64,000 nt of DNA from Paraburkholderia madseniana (GCF_009690905.1 NZ_VOSW01000030.1:30112-94111), one strand, 5' to 3'; counted from the first letter of the stretch, positions 43,712-53,113 are shown. Numbers and translations are program-made. Notes: generated from the sequence alone by a model not told the origin.

Positions 43712-44506
43712 TTATACCGCGCCGCGCTTCCTGAACACCAGATCCCACACGCCATGCCCGAGCCGCAGCCCACGGCGCTCGAACTTCGTCACCGGACGAT
43801 ACTCGGGACGCGGCGCGTAGCCGTTGGCGGTATTTTCCAGTGCGGGATCGGCGCCCAGCACCTCGAGCATCTGCTCGGCGTAGTTCTGCCAGTCGGTCGC
43901 GCAATGCAGATAGGCGCCCGGCTTCAGACGCGAAACCAGCAACGCGACGAACTTCGGCTGGATCAGCCGGCGCTTGTGGTGGCGCGCCTTGTGCCAAGGG
44001 TCGGGAAAGAAGATGTGCACGCCGTCGAGGCTGTCGGGCGCGATCATCTGTTCGAGCACTTCGACCGCGTCGTGCTGAATGATGCGGATGTTCGACAGCG
44101 TCTGCTCGCCCATCAGCTTCAGCAACGCGCCGACGCCGGGTTCGTGCACTTCGACGCCGAGGAAGTCGTCGTCGGGACGGTGCGAGGCGATTTCCGCGGT
44201 GGTCGCGCCCATTCCGAAGCCGATTTCCAGCACACGCGGCGCCGCGCGGCCGAACACGCTGTTCCAGTCGGGTTGTTGCGGTGTGAAGGACACGACGAAA
44301 CGCGGACCGAGTTCGTCCATTGCGCGGCGCTGGCCGGTCGAGACGCGGCCAGCGCGCGTGACAAAGCTGCGGATGCGGCGTCGATGCAAGGCTTCTTCGT
44401 GCGTGGTGTCGGCAGTCGCGTCGGCGTCGGCCGGTTGGCCTTCGGCTTCGGTGGAAGGCGGCGGGAGTTCGTCGGGCAGGCCGGCGTCGTTTGGATCGTG
44501 GATCAT
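43712..44506 (-). CDS. trmB: tRNA (guanine-N7)-methyltransferase
   Basis: 264 residues. SAM-binding motif VLEIGFGMGATTAEIA, then LGVEVHEPGVGALL, and the TrmB catalytic region IFFPDPWHKARHHKRRLIQP, which is diagnostic. It methylates G46 of tRNAs. The N-terminal 40 residues are acidic and low complexity. The ATG at 44506 is chosen; no start has a strong ribosome binding site. Convergent with uppP. Confidence 0.92.
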   Translation of the reverse strand: MIHDPNDAGLPDELPPPSTEAEGQPADADATADTTHEEALHRRRIRSFVTRAGRVSTGQRRAMDELGPRFVVSFTPQQPDWNSVFGRAAPRVLEIGFGMGATTAEIASHRPDDDFLGVEVHEPGVGALLKLMGEQTLSNIRIIQHDAVEVLEQMIAPDSLDGVHIFFPDPWHKARHHKRRLIQPKFVALLVSRLKPGAYLHCATDWQNYAEQMLEVLGADPALENTANGYAPRPEYRPVTKFERRGLRLGHGVWDLVFRKRGAV

Positions 44507-44642
44507 TGTCGATACTGCTACTAGGGTGAGGGCTTGGCGGCTTGCATGGCGCGTTGCGAGGCGCCGTTTGCGCTTGCGCGGCATGGGCCGCAGTTCGCAG
44601 GCGCGGTTCGCTCGAATCGCTATGCCGGGCCGCTGCCACTAC

Positions 44643-44670
44643 AAAAAAGCCGCCTTCATGGGAGGCGGCT
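44643..44670 (-). terminator. Terminator-like hairpin on the minus strand, upstream of trmB
   Basis: AGCCGCCT / AGGCGGCT around a 7-nt loop, followed on the minus strand by TTTTTTGT. It lies about 137 bp before the trmB start, and no minus-strand gene ends here. It may end a small RNA or act as an attenuator in the trmB leader. Confidence 0.55.
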
Positions 44671-44893
44671 CGTGCTGGATTCTGCTGAAGGCTTCAGCAG
44701 GAAGGTGGAGCGGACGTTGCAAGTGCGCGTAAGGTAGCACACCCGAAAAGGGTGCGTCCAGACGGTGGCAGGGTTGAAGGGGCGCGGAAATCGGCATGAA
44801 GATTACGGTTTCATAACCGTGACAGCCATTCGTATGATTTAATCGCGCTCGTCAGCTATCTCGTTGCAACGATTATCAAAGCGAAAATCCAAC

Positions 44894-45277
44894 ATGGGCA
44901 AACACGCACACAATCATCGTCAGGCAAAAGCCGCCAAAACGGGTTGGGTCGCTATCGATCCAACTGCGGTTCCGACTACTTCCCAGAATGCGCTTCGCAA
45001 GGCAATGGCCATTGAAGGCGTGCCCCTCACGCAATTCAACGATTTGCTGTGGCTCATGGCGCAGGAATCGAGCGGTGTGGTTGACGTGCGCAATGGGAAG
45101 TCGTCCGCACGCGGGCTTTATCAGTTGCTGCGGCCTCAATATGAATTGAATCCGAATGGCGAAAAATCTTTCGGTAATGCGGTTGAAGAATGTCAGGGCG
45201 GGATTCGCTATATTCTCGGGCGATATCACACTGCGGCATCAGCGCGGCTGTTCTGGGAAAAACACCACTGGTATTGA
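44894..45277 (+). CDS. Lysozyme-like (SLT/APF C-terminal-like) protein
   Basis: 127 residues without an obvious signal peptide. The C-terminal 80 residues match aggregation-promoting-factor/SLT-like domains: MAQESSGVVDVRNGKSSARG followed by LYQLLRPQY and FWEKHHWY. The Glu in AQESSG would be the catalytic residue. Start at the ATG 44894 is my choice; its ribosome binding site is weak. Three bases separate it from the next gene. Confidence 0.6.
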   Translation: MGKHAHNHRQAKAAKTGWVAIDPTAVPTTSQNALRKAMAIEGVPLTQFNDLLWLMAQESSGVVDVRNGKSSARGLYQLLRPQYELNPNGEKSFGNAVEECQGGIRYILGRYHTAASARLFWEKHHWY

Positions 45278-45280
45278 GCA

Positions 45281-45760
45281 ATGAAAAAGTTTCTATTGAT
45301 GGGCTTCGTTTCGGCCATGTGCTGGATGTGCGTGGCGCAAGCTGCTGATGCCGGCGTGCCGCGTTTTGAAGATTTCGCGGTGAGCGACACCTTTGCGGGC
45401 AAAGCGGCGAAAGTGCGGCTCGTATCCGCGGACGACAAGGAATATGCGACGCGTATCCGCGAAGCCAGCCGGCAGAAGCCGAACTTCGCCGGGCACTACG
45501 TGCTGGCAAGCTGGGGCTGTGGGGCGTCGTGCGTGTCCACTGTGGCGATCGACGCGAAGACCGGCCGCGTCACGTGGCTGCCTTTTACGGTGTGCTGCTG
45601 GGACGTGGATGTGCAGGAGCCGATCGAGTTCCGGCGCGACAGCCGCCTGTTGGTGGTTCACGGCAGCAGGAATGAAGCGGGTAGCGGGACGTACTACTAT
45701 GCGTTGGATAAAGACGAATTCAAGCTGGTCAAGGCGGTCGAGAAGGCTGCGAAGAACTAA
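45281..45760 (+). CDS. Secreted protein of unknown function
   Basis: 159 residues. Signal peptide MKKFLLMGFVSAMCWMCVAQ cut after AQA. The mature part has two Cys pairs (WGCGASC and TVCCWD) and the sequence HYVLASWGCGASCVSTVAID, as in a small family of periplasmic proteins. Possibly co-transcribed with the lysozyme-like gene 3 bp upstream. Confidence 0.65.
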   Translation: MKKFLLMGFVSAMCWMCVAQAADAGVPRFEDFAVSDTFAGKAAKVRLVSADDKEYATRIREASRQKPNFAGHYVLASWGCGASCVSTVAIDAKTGRVTWLPFTVCCWDVDVQEPIEFRRDSRLLVVHGSRNEAGSGTYYYALDKDEFKLVKAVEKAAKN

Positions 45761-45932
45761 CGCCGGCTTGCGCAATGGCGCGTTGACACGACGCGGGCTC
45801 ATCTTGCGTTTGTGCGACTTCTCGAATGACAGACGGGGAAGGCGTAGCGGGTGGGAAATGCGGCAATGTGCTGCAGATTCAGATCCTTTCGCGAAGCCGC
45901 CTGGTCAATCGCCAGGCGGGCTGAAAAGAATC

Positions 45933-46006
45933 TGGAGCGGGCGATGGGAATCGAACCCACGGCTCTAGCTTGGGAAGCTAGGGTATTACCATTATACGAC
46001 GCCCGC
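45933..46006 (-). tRNA. tRNA-Gly (anticodon CCC)
   Basis: 74 nt with encoded CCA: acceptor GCGGGCG / CGCCCGC, anticodon stem CTAGC / GCTAG around loop TTCCCAA (anticodon CCC), T-arm GGTTCGATTCC. Confidence 0.93.
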
Positions 46007-46091
46007 AGAGCGCATGATTCTACTCGGGAAGAGGCGGTTAGCGCAAATCGCGCTGCCGCCACCCTTGTCCACAAGGCGCACCGAACGCCGT

Positions 46092-46655
46092 TCAGATCAC
46101 GAAGTAGGTCAACTGAACGGCCGCACGCGTGACCACCATCAGCAGCACCTGCACGATCACGAACAGCAGGATCGGCGAGAGGTCGATGCCGCCGAGTTGC
46201 GGCACCACGCGGCGCAGCGGATTCAGGAACGGCGCGGTCAGTTGGTACAGAATCGGCATGGCCGGCGAGCGCGGATTGAGCCACGACAGCAGCGCCATCA
46301 GGATCGTCATCCAGATGATCAGGTTCAGCGCCCACTTGATAACGGTCAGCACGGCAACGATCAGCAGCGTCGGCACGAGCGTGAGCGGATCGGCGCCCGT
46401 GAGCACCACCATCAGCACCACATAAACGATCGCCGCAATCAGGGCTGCGACAAGACTCGCCCAGTCGATGTTGCGGGTGCTGTGCAGAATGTGCCGCAAA
46501 GGCAGCACGATCCAGTTGGTGGCTTGCATGACGGCGTTCGTGACGGGGTTGTACGGCGGCATGCGCACGACCTGCAGCCATGCGCGCAGCAGCAACGCGG
46601 CGCCGAACAGCGTAAAGACGGTATTGAGCAGAAAACGGGCGATATCGCCAAACAT
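46092..46655 (-). CDS. YggT family membrane protein
   Basis: 187 residues made of two YggT repeats, each with two hydrophobic helices and the PLRR-type motif (IVLPLRHILH and FLNPLRRVVPQLGGIDLSPI). Proposed roles include ion homeostasis and cell-division-related functions, not settled. Next to tRNA-Gly. Confidence 0.88.
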   Translation of the reverse strand: MFGDIARFLLNTVFTLFGAALLLRAWLQVVRMPPYNPVTNAVMQATNWIVLPLRHILHSTRNIDWASLVAALIAAIVYVVLMVVLTGADPLTLVPTLLIVAVLTVIKWALNLIIWMTILMALLSWLNPRSPAMPILYQLTAPFLNPLRRVVPQLGGIDLSPILLFVIVQVLLMVVTRAAVQLTYFVI

Positions 46656-46873
46656 CTCGTGTCCTTATCCTTCGGAAGGCGGCCGTCGATCGGCCGCAGG
46701 GTGCCGGCGCTGACCGATCGGTACGCCGGCGGGTTCATTTGGATTGCCTGCGCCGTTCCCGGGAGAGGGCGCGTTACGCGTCACAAATGGGGACGCGGTG
46801 GTTCAATTTCCAGATGTTCGAGTCAGGCCAGTCGGCGAACTGCGTGCCGCCAGGCCACACCTACCACGGGATA

Positions 46874-47194
46874 TCACACAGAAATCTTGATTTCGCTGAT
46901 CAGAATCGTGCCGTTGCCGCCGTCGGTGTAATTCGGAATGTCGGCAACCAACTGCTCCGAGGCCGACTTGAAGACTTTGTAGAAGTCGTCCGCGCTATCG
47001 AACAGGAAGTGGCCCGCGGCGACATACGGCGGCGGCGTTCCCGGCGGCCCGGCATTGATGCCGACGTCGACCGACCAGCCTCTCAGCGACGGCCCGAACA
47101 GCCTGGCCGCGAGCGGCATGTGCGTGACGCAGTAATAGTCCACGTCGAAGTGGCCGTTTTCCCGATACGGATAAAGGATGCTGACCTTGATCAT
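46874..47194 (-). CDS. EthD family protein
   Basis: 106-residue dimeric alpha/beta-barrel protein: MIKVSILYPYRENGHFDVDY followed by YCVTHMPLAARLFG, and GHFLFDSADDFYKVFKSASE. EthD-like proteins assist degradation or redox reactions; the substrate is unknown. A 218-bp spacer separates it from yggT. Confidence 0.85.
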   Translation of the reverse strand: MIKVSILYPYRENGHFDVDYYCVTHMPLAARLFGPSLRGWSVDVGINAGPPGTPPPYVAAGHFLFDSADDFYKVFKSASEQLVADIPNYTDGGNGTILISEIKISV

Positions 47195-47271
47195 TGTGCG
47201 TTCTCGTCTGTTGGTCCCGAAGCGCGGCGCTGGCGGATTGCGCGCGGCGCCGGTCGTCACATTATCACGGC

Positions 47272-48210
47272 TTACTTGACGCTTGCACCTGCTGCGGCCT
47301 GATTCAGCGACCGGTTGAGCGATTCTTCCACCGCCTCGGCAATCGTCTCGATCGCGGCGGGCGGTTTCGCACGGCGTTCGGCCAGTCCGACCGCGCGCCG
47401 CGTCAGCAAACCGTACAGCGCGGCATGATCGCCGCCAAGGCCTTCGAGCAACGCCAACTGCTTTTCCACGACGCCCGTATCGCCGCGCGACACGGGGCCG
47501 GCGAGCGCGTTCGGCAGACCCTTGTCGCGGGCGGTTTCGATCGTGCCGGAGAGCATCGGCAGCAGCGCGCGCAGCGCGTCGTCTTCGGCAAAGCCCAGCG
47601 TGCGCCACAACGCGACGCATTCAGCGAGGCTGCACAGCGCGAAGCTGGCGGCGTAATGCGCGGCAGCGTGATACAGCATGCGGCCGCCTGCTGGAATCGA
47701 CAGCGGATGGCAGCGCAGGGCGACGGCCAGCGCCGTCAGCGCGTCCATGAGGGCGCCGTCGGCCTCGATCGTCACTGAGCAGCCGGCGATCCGGTCGAGG
47801 TCGGCGAGATCGCCGCTAAAGAGGTACAGTGGGTGAAAGCCGCCGATCGAGGCACCCTGGTCGCGCGCCGGAGTCAGCAACTCCACCGGGGAGGCGCCGC
47901 TGCAATGCACGAGCGCCTTGCCGTATGGGGCGCTTGCCGCGTCGGTCGCGAACCGCAGTGTGTGCGCTGTCGTACCGATGCTGTCATCGGGAACGGCTAA
48001 AAAGACGATGTCGGCGGCGTCGACAACCTGTTGTGGATCGTCGAATGCCGCGCAATGTTGGATTTGACTGGCGAGCCGGCCGGCCGAGGCCGCCGAGCGG
48101 CTCGCTACCGCCGTGACGGGATAGCCGGCGCGTGAAAAGCTCAGCGCGAGACAGCGCGCGAGCCGCCCCGCACCGATGAAACCGAGGCGCGGCAGAGAGG
48201 GCTGGGACAT
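47272..48210 (-). CDS. DUF2520 Rossmann-fold oxidoreductase-like protein
   Basis: 312 residues. N-terminal NAD(P)-binding fold (RLGFIGAGRLARCLALSFSR) and a C-terminal DUF2520 helical domain (GGRMLYHAAAHYAASFALCS). Related to ketopantoate reductase-like and F420-type oxidoreductases. Function unknown. Confidence 0.85.
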   Translation of the reverse strand: MSQPSLPRLGFIGAGRLARCLALSFSRAGYPVTAVASRSAASAGRLASQIQHCAAFDDPQQVVDAADIVFLAVPDDSIGTTAHTLRFATDAASAPYGKALVHCSGASPVELLTPARDQGASIGGFHPLYLFSGDLADLDRIAGCSVTIEADGALMDALTALAVALRCHPLSIPAGGRMLYHAAAHYAASFALCSLAECVALWRTLGFAEDDALRALLPMLSGTIETARDKGLPNALAGPVSRGDTGVVEKQLALLEGLGGDHAALYGLLTRRAVGLAERRAKPPAAIETIAEAVEESLNRSLNQAAAGASVK

Positions 48211-48453
48211 GGTTACCTGCTCCAGACGGGATACTTGAACGGGAATGCAGCAGTATCGCGCATCCGTCCGGCAGTAGTGTGTCCCGGTGTGGGTATTCCT
48301 CTGATCAGTTCGCGCGCGATATGGCGTGTCCGGTCGGTCATCCGGCCACAGACGCCCCGCGGGTCCGAAAACTGCTCACAATTTCCTTCATGAGCTGGTT
48401 TGGCAGTTGCTGTTCTGGGTTTTTCGTCTCGCAGTCAGATTCGGGAGGTAACG

Positions 48454-48615
48454 ATGAATATTTTTTCTTACCGAAAGCACTTGCGGTTCTTGACGCACTC
48501 GCAGCGCCGTCGCTGGTGGGATCAGAAAAAGCGCCTGACGCCACGCGTGCGCATCAGTGGCGCGTATGTCCCGCCCAACGTCTCCCGAGAATTCGCCTAT
48601 GTAAAGGTAGGCTGA
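48454..48615 (+). CDS. Small basic protein, unknown
   Basis: 53 residues (MNIFSYRKHLRFLTHSQRRR to FAYVKVG), rich in Arg and aromatic residues. A strong GGGAGGTAACG precedes the ATG and a good terminator follows the stop by 24 bp, which makes it a credible gene. I do not recognise the family. Confidence 0.5.
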   Translation: MNIFSYRKHLRFLTHSQRRRWWDQKKRLTPRVRISGAYVPPNVSREFAYVKVG

Positions 48616-48639
48616 AAATACCGTCTGCTGATGGGTAAG

Positions 48640-48672
48640 AAATGCCCGGTGCGATTGCATCGGGCATTTTTC
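48640..48672 (+). terminator. Terminator after the small basic gene
   Basis: AAATGCCCG-GTGC / GCAT-CGGGCATTT around GATT, followed by TTTTT. Confidence 0.85.
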
Positions 48673-48978
48673 ATTTGGGCCGTCAGGATTGAAGCTAATT
48701 TGTAATCAAAGATTACTGGCAAGCGAGAGCCTGAAGCCGCAAGACCCGCAAAGCAGTGGGTTCGCGCTCGCTCGACCGCTGGCAAACCCTTAGTTCTCAG
48801 TCCGTTACACAGCGTGTCCCGGCGGTGGCGCGCCGGCGCACATTCCGAGCCATTGCCGCCAATTGCAATTTGCAACAAATGCGAACATCTATGCGTGGTC
48901 TTTTTCGATACATTGATTTCATAGCATGCAAAGCATGCGAAGTCGGCGACCTTAGTGGGCCGCGCCAGGAGAACAAAA
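48673..48978. other. Intergenic region upstream of the PPPVYY protein
   Basis: No gene seen. Contains an AT-rich patch (48890-48930) that may hold the promoter of the downstream gene. Confidence 0.4.
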
Positions 48979-49278
48979 GTGAAAAAGATCGTTCCGTTTG
49001 TCGTTGCCGCCGCACTCGGCGTGGGGTTCGCGACTGCTGCTGAGGCGCATGTTTCCGTCGGTATCGGTATTGGTATTCCGATCGCGCCGGCGTACCCGGT
49101 TTATGCCGCGCCGCCGCCGGTCTACTACGCACCGCCGCCAGTCTATTACGCGCCGCCGCCGGTCTATTACGGAGCGCCGGTCGTAGTCGGTGGCTATTAC
49201 GGTGGCTATGGCCGTCCTTATTATCACCATGGCTACTACGGCCGTGGCTACTACGGCCACGGCTACTATCGCCGCTAA
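48979..49278 (+). CDS. Secreted PPPVYY/GYYG-repeat protein
   Basis: 99 residues from a GTG start with AGGAG upstream. Signal peptide (KKIVPFVVAAALGVGFATAA cut near AEA), then a Gly/Val segment, three tandem PPPVYYA repeats of 7 residues (21-bp DNA repeats at about 49109-49172) and a C-terminus of GYYG/GRGYYGHGYY repeats. Small secreted repeat-rich proteins of this kind are common in Burkholderia; function unknown. Confidence 0.7.
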   Translation: MKKIVPFVVAAALGVGFATAAEAHVSVGIGIGIPIAPAYPVYAAPPPVYYAPPPVYYAPPPVYYGAPVVVGGYYGGYGRPYYHHGYYGRGYYGHGYYRR

Positions 49279-49439
49279 TCGCAAGAAGCGCGCAGAGATG
49301 TATTGACGGCGTAACGCCGGCTTGATCGCCGGGTTGCGCCGTTTGTGTTTCTACTGCGGCATACCAAGCGACATACCAAAGCACTGTCGAAGCTGGGAGA
49401 ATGGCTGTTTCGCCAATGCTCTGGAGAGTTTCGTCAATG

Positions 49440-50397
49440 CAAGCGCTTCCCGCTCCCACTTTCGACGACGTACTCGACGCCGCTGCGCGTCTCGAAGGCG
49501 TCGCCCATCGCACCCCCGTTCTAACCTCGAGCACGTTCAACGAGCGCACGGGCGCGTCGGTGTTCTTCAAGTGCGAAAATTTTCAGCGCATGGGCGCTTT
49601 CAAGTTTCGCGGCGCCTACAACGCGATTTCGCATTTCGACGCGGAGCAACGTAAAGCGGGTGTGTTGACGTACTCGTCGGGCAATCACGCGCAAGCGATC
49701 GCGCTATCGGCGCGTCTTGCCGGGATTCACGCCACGATCATCATGCCGCACGACGCGCCCGCAGCCAAAGTCGCGGCGACCAAGGGCTATGGCGGCGAAG
49801 TGATCAGCTACGACCGCTACACCGAAAGTCGCGAAGAGATCGGCCGGCGGCTCGCCGAAGAGCGCGGCATGACGCTGATTCCGCCGTACGACCATCCGCA
49901 CGTGATCGCCGGGCAGGGCACGGCGGTGAAGGAGTTGATCGACGAAACCGGCCCGCTCGACATGCTGTTCGTTTGCCTCGGCGGCGGCGGACTGATCGGC
50001 GGCAGCGCATTGTCGGCGGCGGCATTGAGCCCGGCGTGCACCGTCATCGGCATAGAACCCGAAGCGGGCAACGACGGTCAGCAATCGCTCGCGCGCGTCG
50101 ATATGCACGATCTCGCCGCGCACGATTGCCGACGGTGCTGCTTCCACGCATCTCGGCGACTACACGTTCGCGATTATTCAGAAGCTGGTCGCGAAGATCG
50201 AAACGGTCAGCGACGAACAGTTGATCGAGACCATGCGTTTTTTCGCGCAGCGCATGAAGATCGTGGTCGAGCCGACGGGTTGCCTCGCCGCGGCTGCCGT
50301 GCTCAACGGCGTCGTGCCGGTGAAGGGCAAGCGTGTGGGAGTGGTGGTGAGCGGTGGCAACGTCGATCTGGCGAAGCTGGCGCAGTATCTCGCCTGA
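49440..50397 (+). pseudogene. Threonine/serine dehydratase-family gene with a frameshift
   Basis: Fold-type II PLP enzyme (threonine ammonia-lyase or threo-3-hydroxyaspartate ammonia-lyase family). The N-terminal two thirds are normal: GAFKFRGAYNAI with the PLP lysine, YSSGNHAQAIALSARLAG, VCLGGGGLIGG. Near 50095-50125 the frame is lost. The remainder continues in the +1-shifted frame as TIADGAASTHLGDYTFAIIQ through NVDLAKLAQYLA, ending at 50397. Either a real inactivating frameshift or a sequencing error. The start at 49440 gives the usual N-terminus. Confidence 0.8.
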
Positions 50398-50450
50398 TAG
50401 GCTGCGTGATCGTTCTTGCGTCCGGCTACGCACGTTGAAATTGAGGGAAG

Positions 50451-50477
50451 ACGGCTCGCCTTGGCGAGCCGTTTTTT
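50451..50477 (+). terminator. Terminator after the dehydratase gene
   Basis: Perfect stem ACGGCTCGCC TT GGCGAGCCGT followed by TTTTT, immediately before the convergent stop of the LysE-family gene. Confidence 0.88.
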
Positions 50478-51155
50478 CTAGCTTGCCACCTGTGCGGTCT
50501 GCACGATCAGATCGCGATACCCGTTCACGATCACGCTATACGAGAAGTAGGCGAACAGCAGCGCCGACAACACATGGCACGCGCGCAGCAAACCGGTGCC
50601 GGCGCGTTTGCGTCCATGGCTGCCGAGTCCGCAGATAAAGATCGTCCAGCACAAGCCGCCCAGGAAGAAGCCGCCGAGGAATACCGGTGCAGTCGTCACG
50701 CTAGTGGCGCCGGCCTTCGCGATCAACGCACCGCCGACTGCGGCAAACCACAGAATCGCTGACGGCGACGACATGGCCAGCAACGCGCCGCGCAAGAAAC
50801 TGCGCCACGGGGAAAGATGCGGCGCTTTGGCATCCGCTTCGCCGGCAACTGCGGGCGCCGACGCCGGGAACAGCGCTTCACGCGCCATCTTCCACGTGAG
50901 AAACAGCAGGACCGCCGCGCCGCCGATCCACACGACCCAGCGTACCGATTCGAACTGCAGCAGCGCAGCCATTCCCGCGAGCGCGAGCGCCGCGTAAACG
51001 AGATCGCCGAAACAGGAACCCAGGCCCAGCCAGAAGCCCGGTTTGAAGCCGTGCGACAGCGCCAGCGAAATCATCGCGACGTTGACGAGACCGATATCCA
51101 GACACAACGACAACGACAGAAAAAAACCATCCGACATCATTGAAAAGGCATGCAT
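50478..51155 (-). CDS. LysE family amino-acid exporter
   Basis: 225 residues, six hydrophobic helices. Family signature SLSLCLDIGLVNVAMISLAL and MSSPSAILWFAAVGGALIAK. Efflux of an amino acid or derivative is likely; the substrate is unknown. Its start lies about 125 bp downstream of the ubiD stop. Confidence 0.83.
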   Translation of the reverse strand: MHAFSMMSDGFFLSLSLCLDIGLVNVAMISLALSHGFKPGFWLGLGSCFGDLVYAALALAGMAALLQFESVRWVVWIGGAAVLLFLTWKMAREALFPASAPAVAGEADAKAPHLSPWRSFLRGALLAMSSPSAILWFAAVGGALIAKAGATSVTTAPVFLGGFFLGGLCWTIFICGLGSHGRKRAGTGLLRACHVLSALLFAYFSYSVIVNGYRDLIVQTAQVAS

Positions 51156-51280
51156 CCGCGCAACTGCTCCATCAGTTTTGTTCTTCAGACTTGTTCAAGC
51201 GCGAGCGATCCGGCCGGTGAACGGATCGCTTCGATGCCGACAGAATTCCGATATTCAGTGGTGTGATTCGAGGCCTGTTT

Positions 51281-52849
51281 TTACAGTCCCAACTCATTCC
51301 ACAAGGTGTCGATGCGCTGTTTGACCGCACGGTCCATCTCGATCGGGCGGCCCCATTCGCGATCGGTTTCGCCGGGCCATTTGTTGGTCGCGTCGAGTCC
51401 CATCTTCGATCCGAGACCCGCCACCGGCGAGGCGAAATCCAGATAGTCGATCGGCGTGCGATCGACCAGCACGGTGTCGCGCGCCGGATCGATACGCGTG
51501 GTGATGGCCCAGATCACTTCCTTCCAGTCGCGGATATTCACGTCCTCGTCGACCACGACGATGAACTTCGTATACATGAATTGCCGCAGGAAGCTCCACA
51601 CGCCGAACATCACGCGCTTGGCGTGACCCGGGTAGCTCTTCTTCATCTGCACGATCGCCATCCGGTAGCTGCATCCTTCGGGCGGCAGATAGAAATCGGT
51701 AATCTCGGTGAACTGCTTCTGCAACAGCGGCACGAACACCTCGTTGAGCGCGACGCCGAGCACGGCGGGCTCATCGGGCGGTTTGCCGGTATAGGTGGAG
51801 TGATAGATCGCGTCGCGCCGCATGGTGATGCGCTCGACCGTGAAGACGGGAAACCACTCCTGCTCGTTGTAGTAGCCGGTGTGGTCGCCGTAGGGGCCTT
51901 CCAGCGCGTGTTCGTAAGCGGCGGACGCGCCCTTGGCCGGGCGCGGCGGCGCGCCCGCGGGAGCAGGTGAGGGCGTGCCCTCCTGCGGATAGATGAAGCC
52001 TTCCAGAACGATTTCCGCCCGCGCGGGCACCTGCAAACCGTCGACGCCCGGCGTGATGCACTTCGCGAGTTCGGTGCGGCCGCCGCGCAGCAGCCCGGCG
52101 AACTGGTATTCGGAGAGCGTGTCGGGCACCGGCGTAACCGCACCGAGGATGGTAGCCGGATCGGCGCCCAGCACTACGGCCACGGGATACGGCTTGCCCG
52201 GATTCTGCAGCGCGAACTCGCGGAAATCGAGTGCGCCGCCGCGATGCGCGAGCCAGCGCATGATGAGTTTGTTACGCCCGATCAGTTGCTGGCGATATAT
52301 GCCTAAATTTTGTCGGCTCTTATTCGGGCCTTTTGTGACAGTCAGGCCCCATGTGATCAGCGGCCCCGCATCGCCCGGCCAGCAGGTCTGAATCGGCAGC
52401 TTTCCGAGGTCGACGTCGTTGCCTTCCCAGACGATTTCCTGGCAGGGCGGCGCGCTCACTGTTTTGGGCGCCATGTCCCACACCGCCTTCGCGAGCGAGA
52501 ACAGTTTGCCGGCGTCCTTGAGGCCCTTCGGCGGCTCCGGTTCCTTCAGTGCGGAGAGCAGGCGGCCGACGTCGCGCAGCGACTCCAGCGCGGCGCCATC
52601 GCCTTCACCTGATTGCGCGTCGATACCCATGCCAAGCGCGACGCGGCGCGGCGTGCCGAACAGGTTACCGAGGACCGGAAACGCGTGCTGCTGCTGGCTC
52701 TCAAACAGTATCGCCGGACCGCCGGCGCGCAGTACGCGGTCGCACAGTTCGGTCATTTCCAGGACAGGCGAGACGTTTTGCGAGATACGGCGCAGTTCGC
52801 CGATCGTTTCGAGACGGCCGACGAAATCGCGCAGGTCTTTGTATTTCAT
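51281..52849 (-). CDS. ubiD: 3-octaprenyl-4-hydroxybenzoate carboxy-lyase
   Basis: 522-residue UbiD decarboxylase of ubiquinone biosynthesis, which needs prenylated FMN from UbiX. MKYKDLRDFVGRLETIGELR at the N-terminus, PYPVAVVLGADPATILGAVT, and EARAR-equivalent region EIVLEGFIYPQEG fit the family. The ATG at 52849 gives the usual N-terminus; the ribosome binding site is weak. Confidence 0.92.
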   Translation of the reverse strand: MKYKDLRDFVGRLETIGELRRISQNVSPVLEMTELCDRVLRAGGPAILFESQQQHAFPVLGNLFGTPRRVALGMGIDAQSGEGDGAALESLRDVGRLLSALKEPEPPKGLKDAGKLFSLAKAVWDMAPKTVSAPPCQEIVWEGNDVDLGKLPIQTCWPGDAGPLITWGLTVTKGPNKSRQNLGIYRQQLIGRNKLIMRWLAHRGGALDFREFALQNPGKPYPVAVVLGADPATILGAVTPVPDTLSEYQFAGLLRGGRTELAKCITPGVDGLQVPARAEIVLEGFIYPQEGTPSPAPAGAPPRPAKGASAAYEHALEGPYGDHTGYYNEQEWFPVFTVERITMRRDAIYHSTYTGKPPDEPAVLGVALNEVFVPLLQKQFTEITDFYLPPEGCSYRMAIVQMKKSYPGHAKRVMFGVWSFLRQFMYTKFIVVVDEDVNIRDWKEVIWAITTRIDPARDTVLVDRTPIDYLDFASPVAGLGSKMGLDATNKWPGETDREWGRPIEMDRAVKQRIDTLWNELGL

Positions 52850-53079
52850 CTGGTGCGGTAGAGAGCCGCGCAAGCGGCAAAAAGGTAGGGCGCCGCAGAG
52901 CTCACGGTGCCAGAACGATTGTCGATTTTACCTGTGTTGGCAGGCGCACGTAGATTGGCCAAACGGCCGACTTCGGAAGGACTAATTGAGATAGCTCAAG
53001 AAGCGCGCACCGCGCGGTTCTTAACGGACTGAACACTGTTCATTATTACAATTAGTTATACATTTGCCTATCTATAGTG

Positions 53080-53108
53080 TTGACGATCTATAAAACCCTG
53101 CATAGAAT
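53080..53108 (+). promoter_or_regulatory. Sigma70-type promoter of the lytic transglycosylase gene
   Basis: TTGACG (53080-53085), 17-bp spacer, TAGAAT (53103-53108), embedded in an unusually AT-rich patch. Transcription would start near 53115. Confidence 0.65.
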
Positions 53109-53113
53109 CCGTC

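Noticed and set aside
44640..44797. 52-codon minus-strand gene (MPISAPLQPCHRL...)
   Set aside because: No ribosome binding site, and the frame runs through a terminator hairpin.
49109..49172. CRISPR array
   Set aside because: The repeats are 21-bp coding repeats (PPPVYYA) within a protein gene; there are no spacers, and no cas genes occur in the window.
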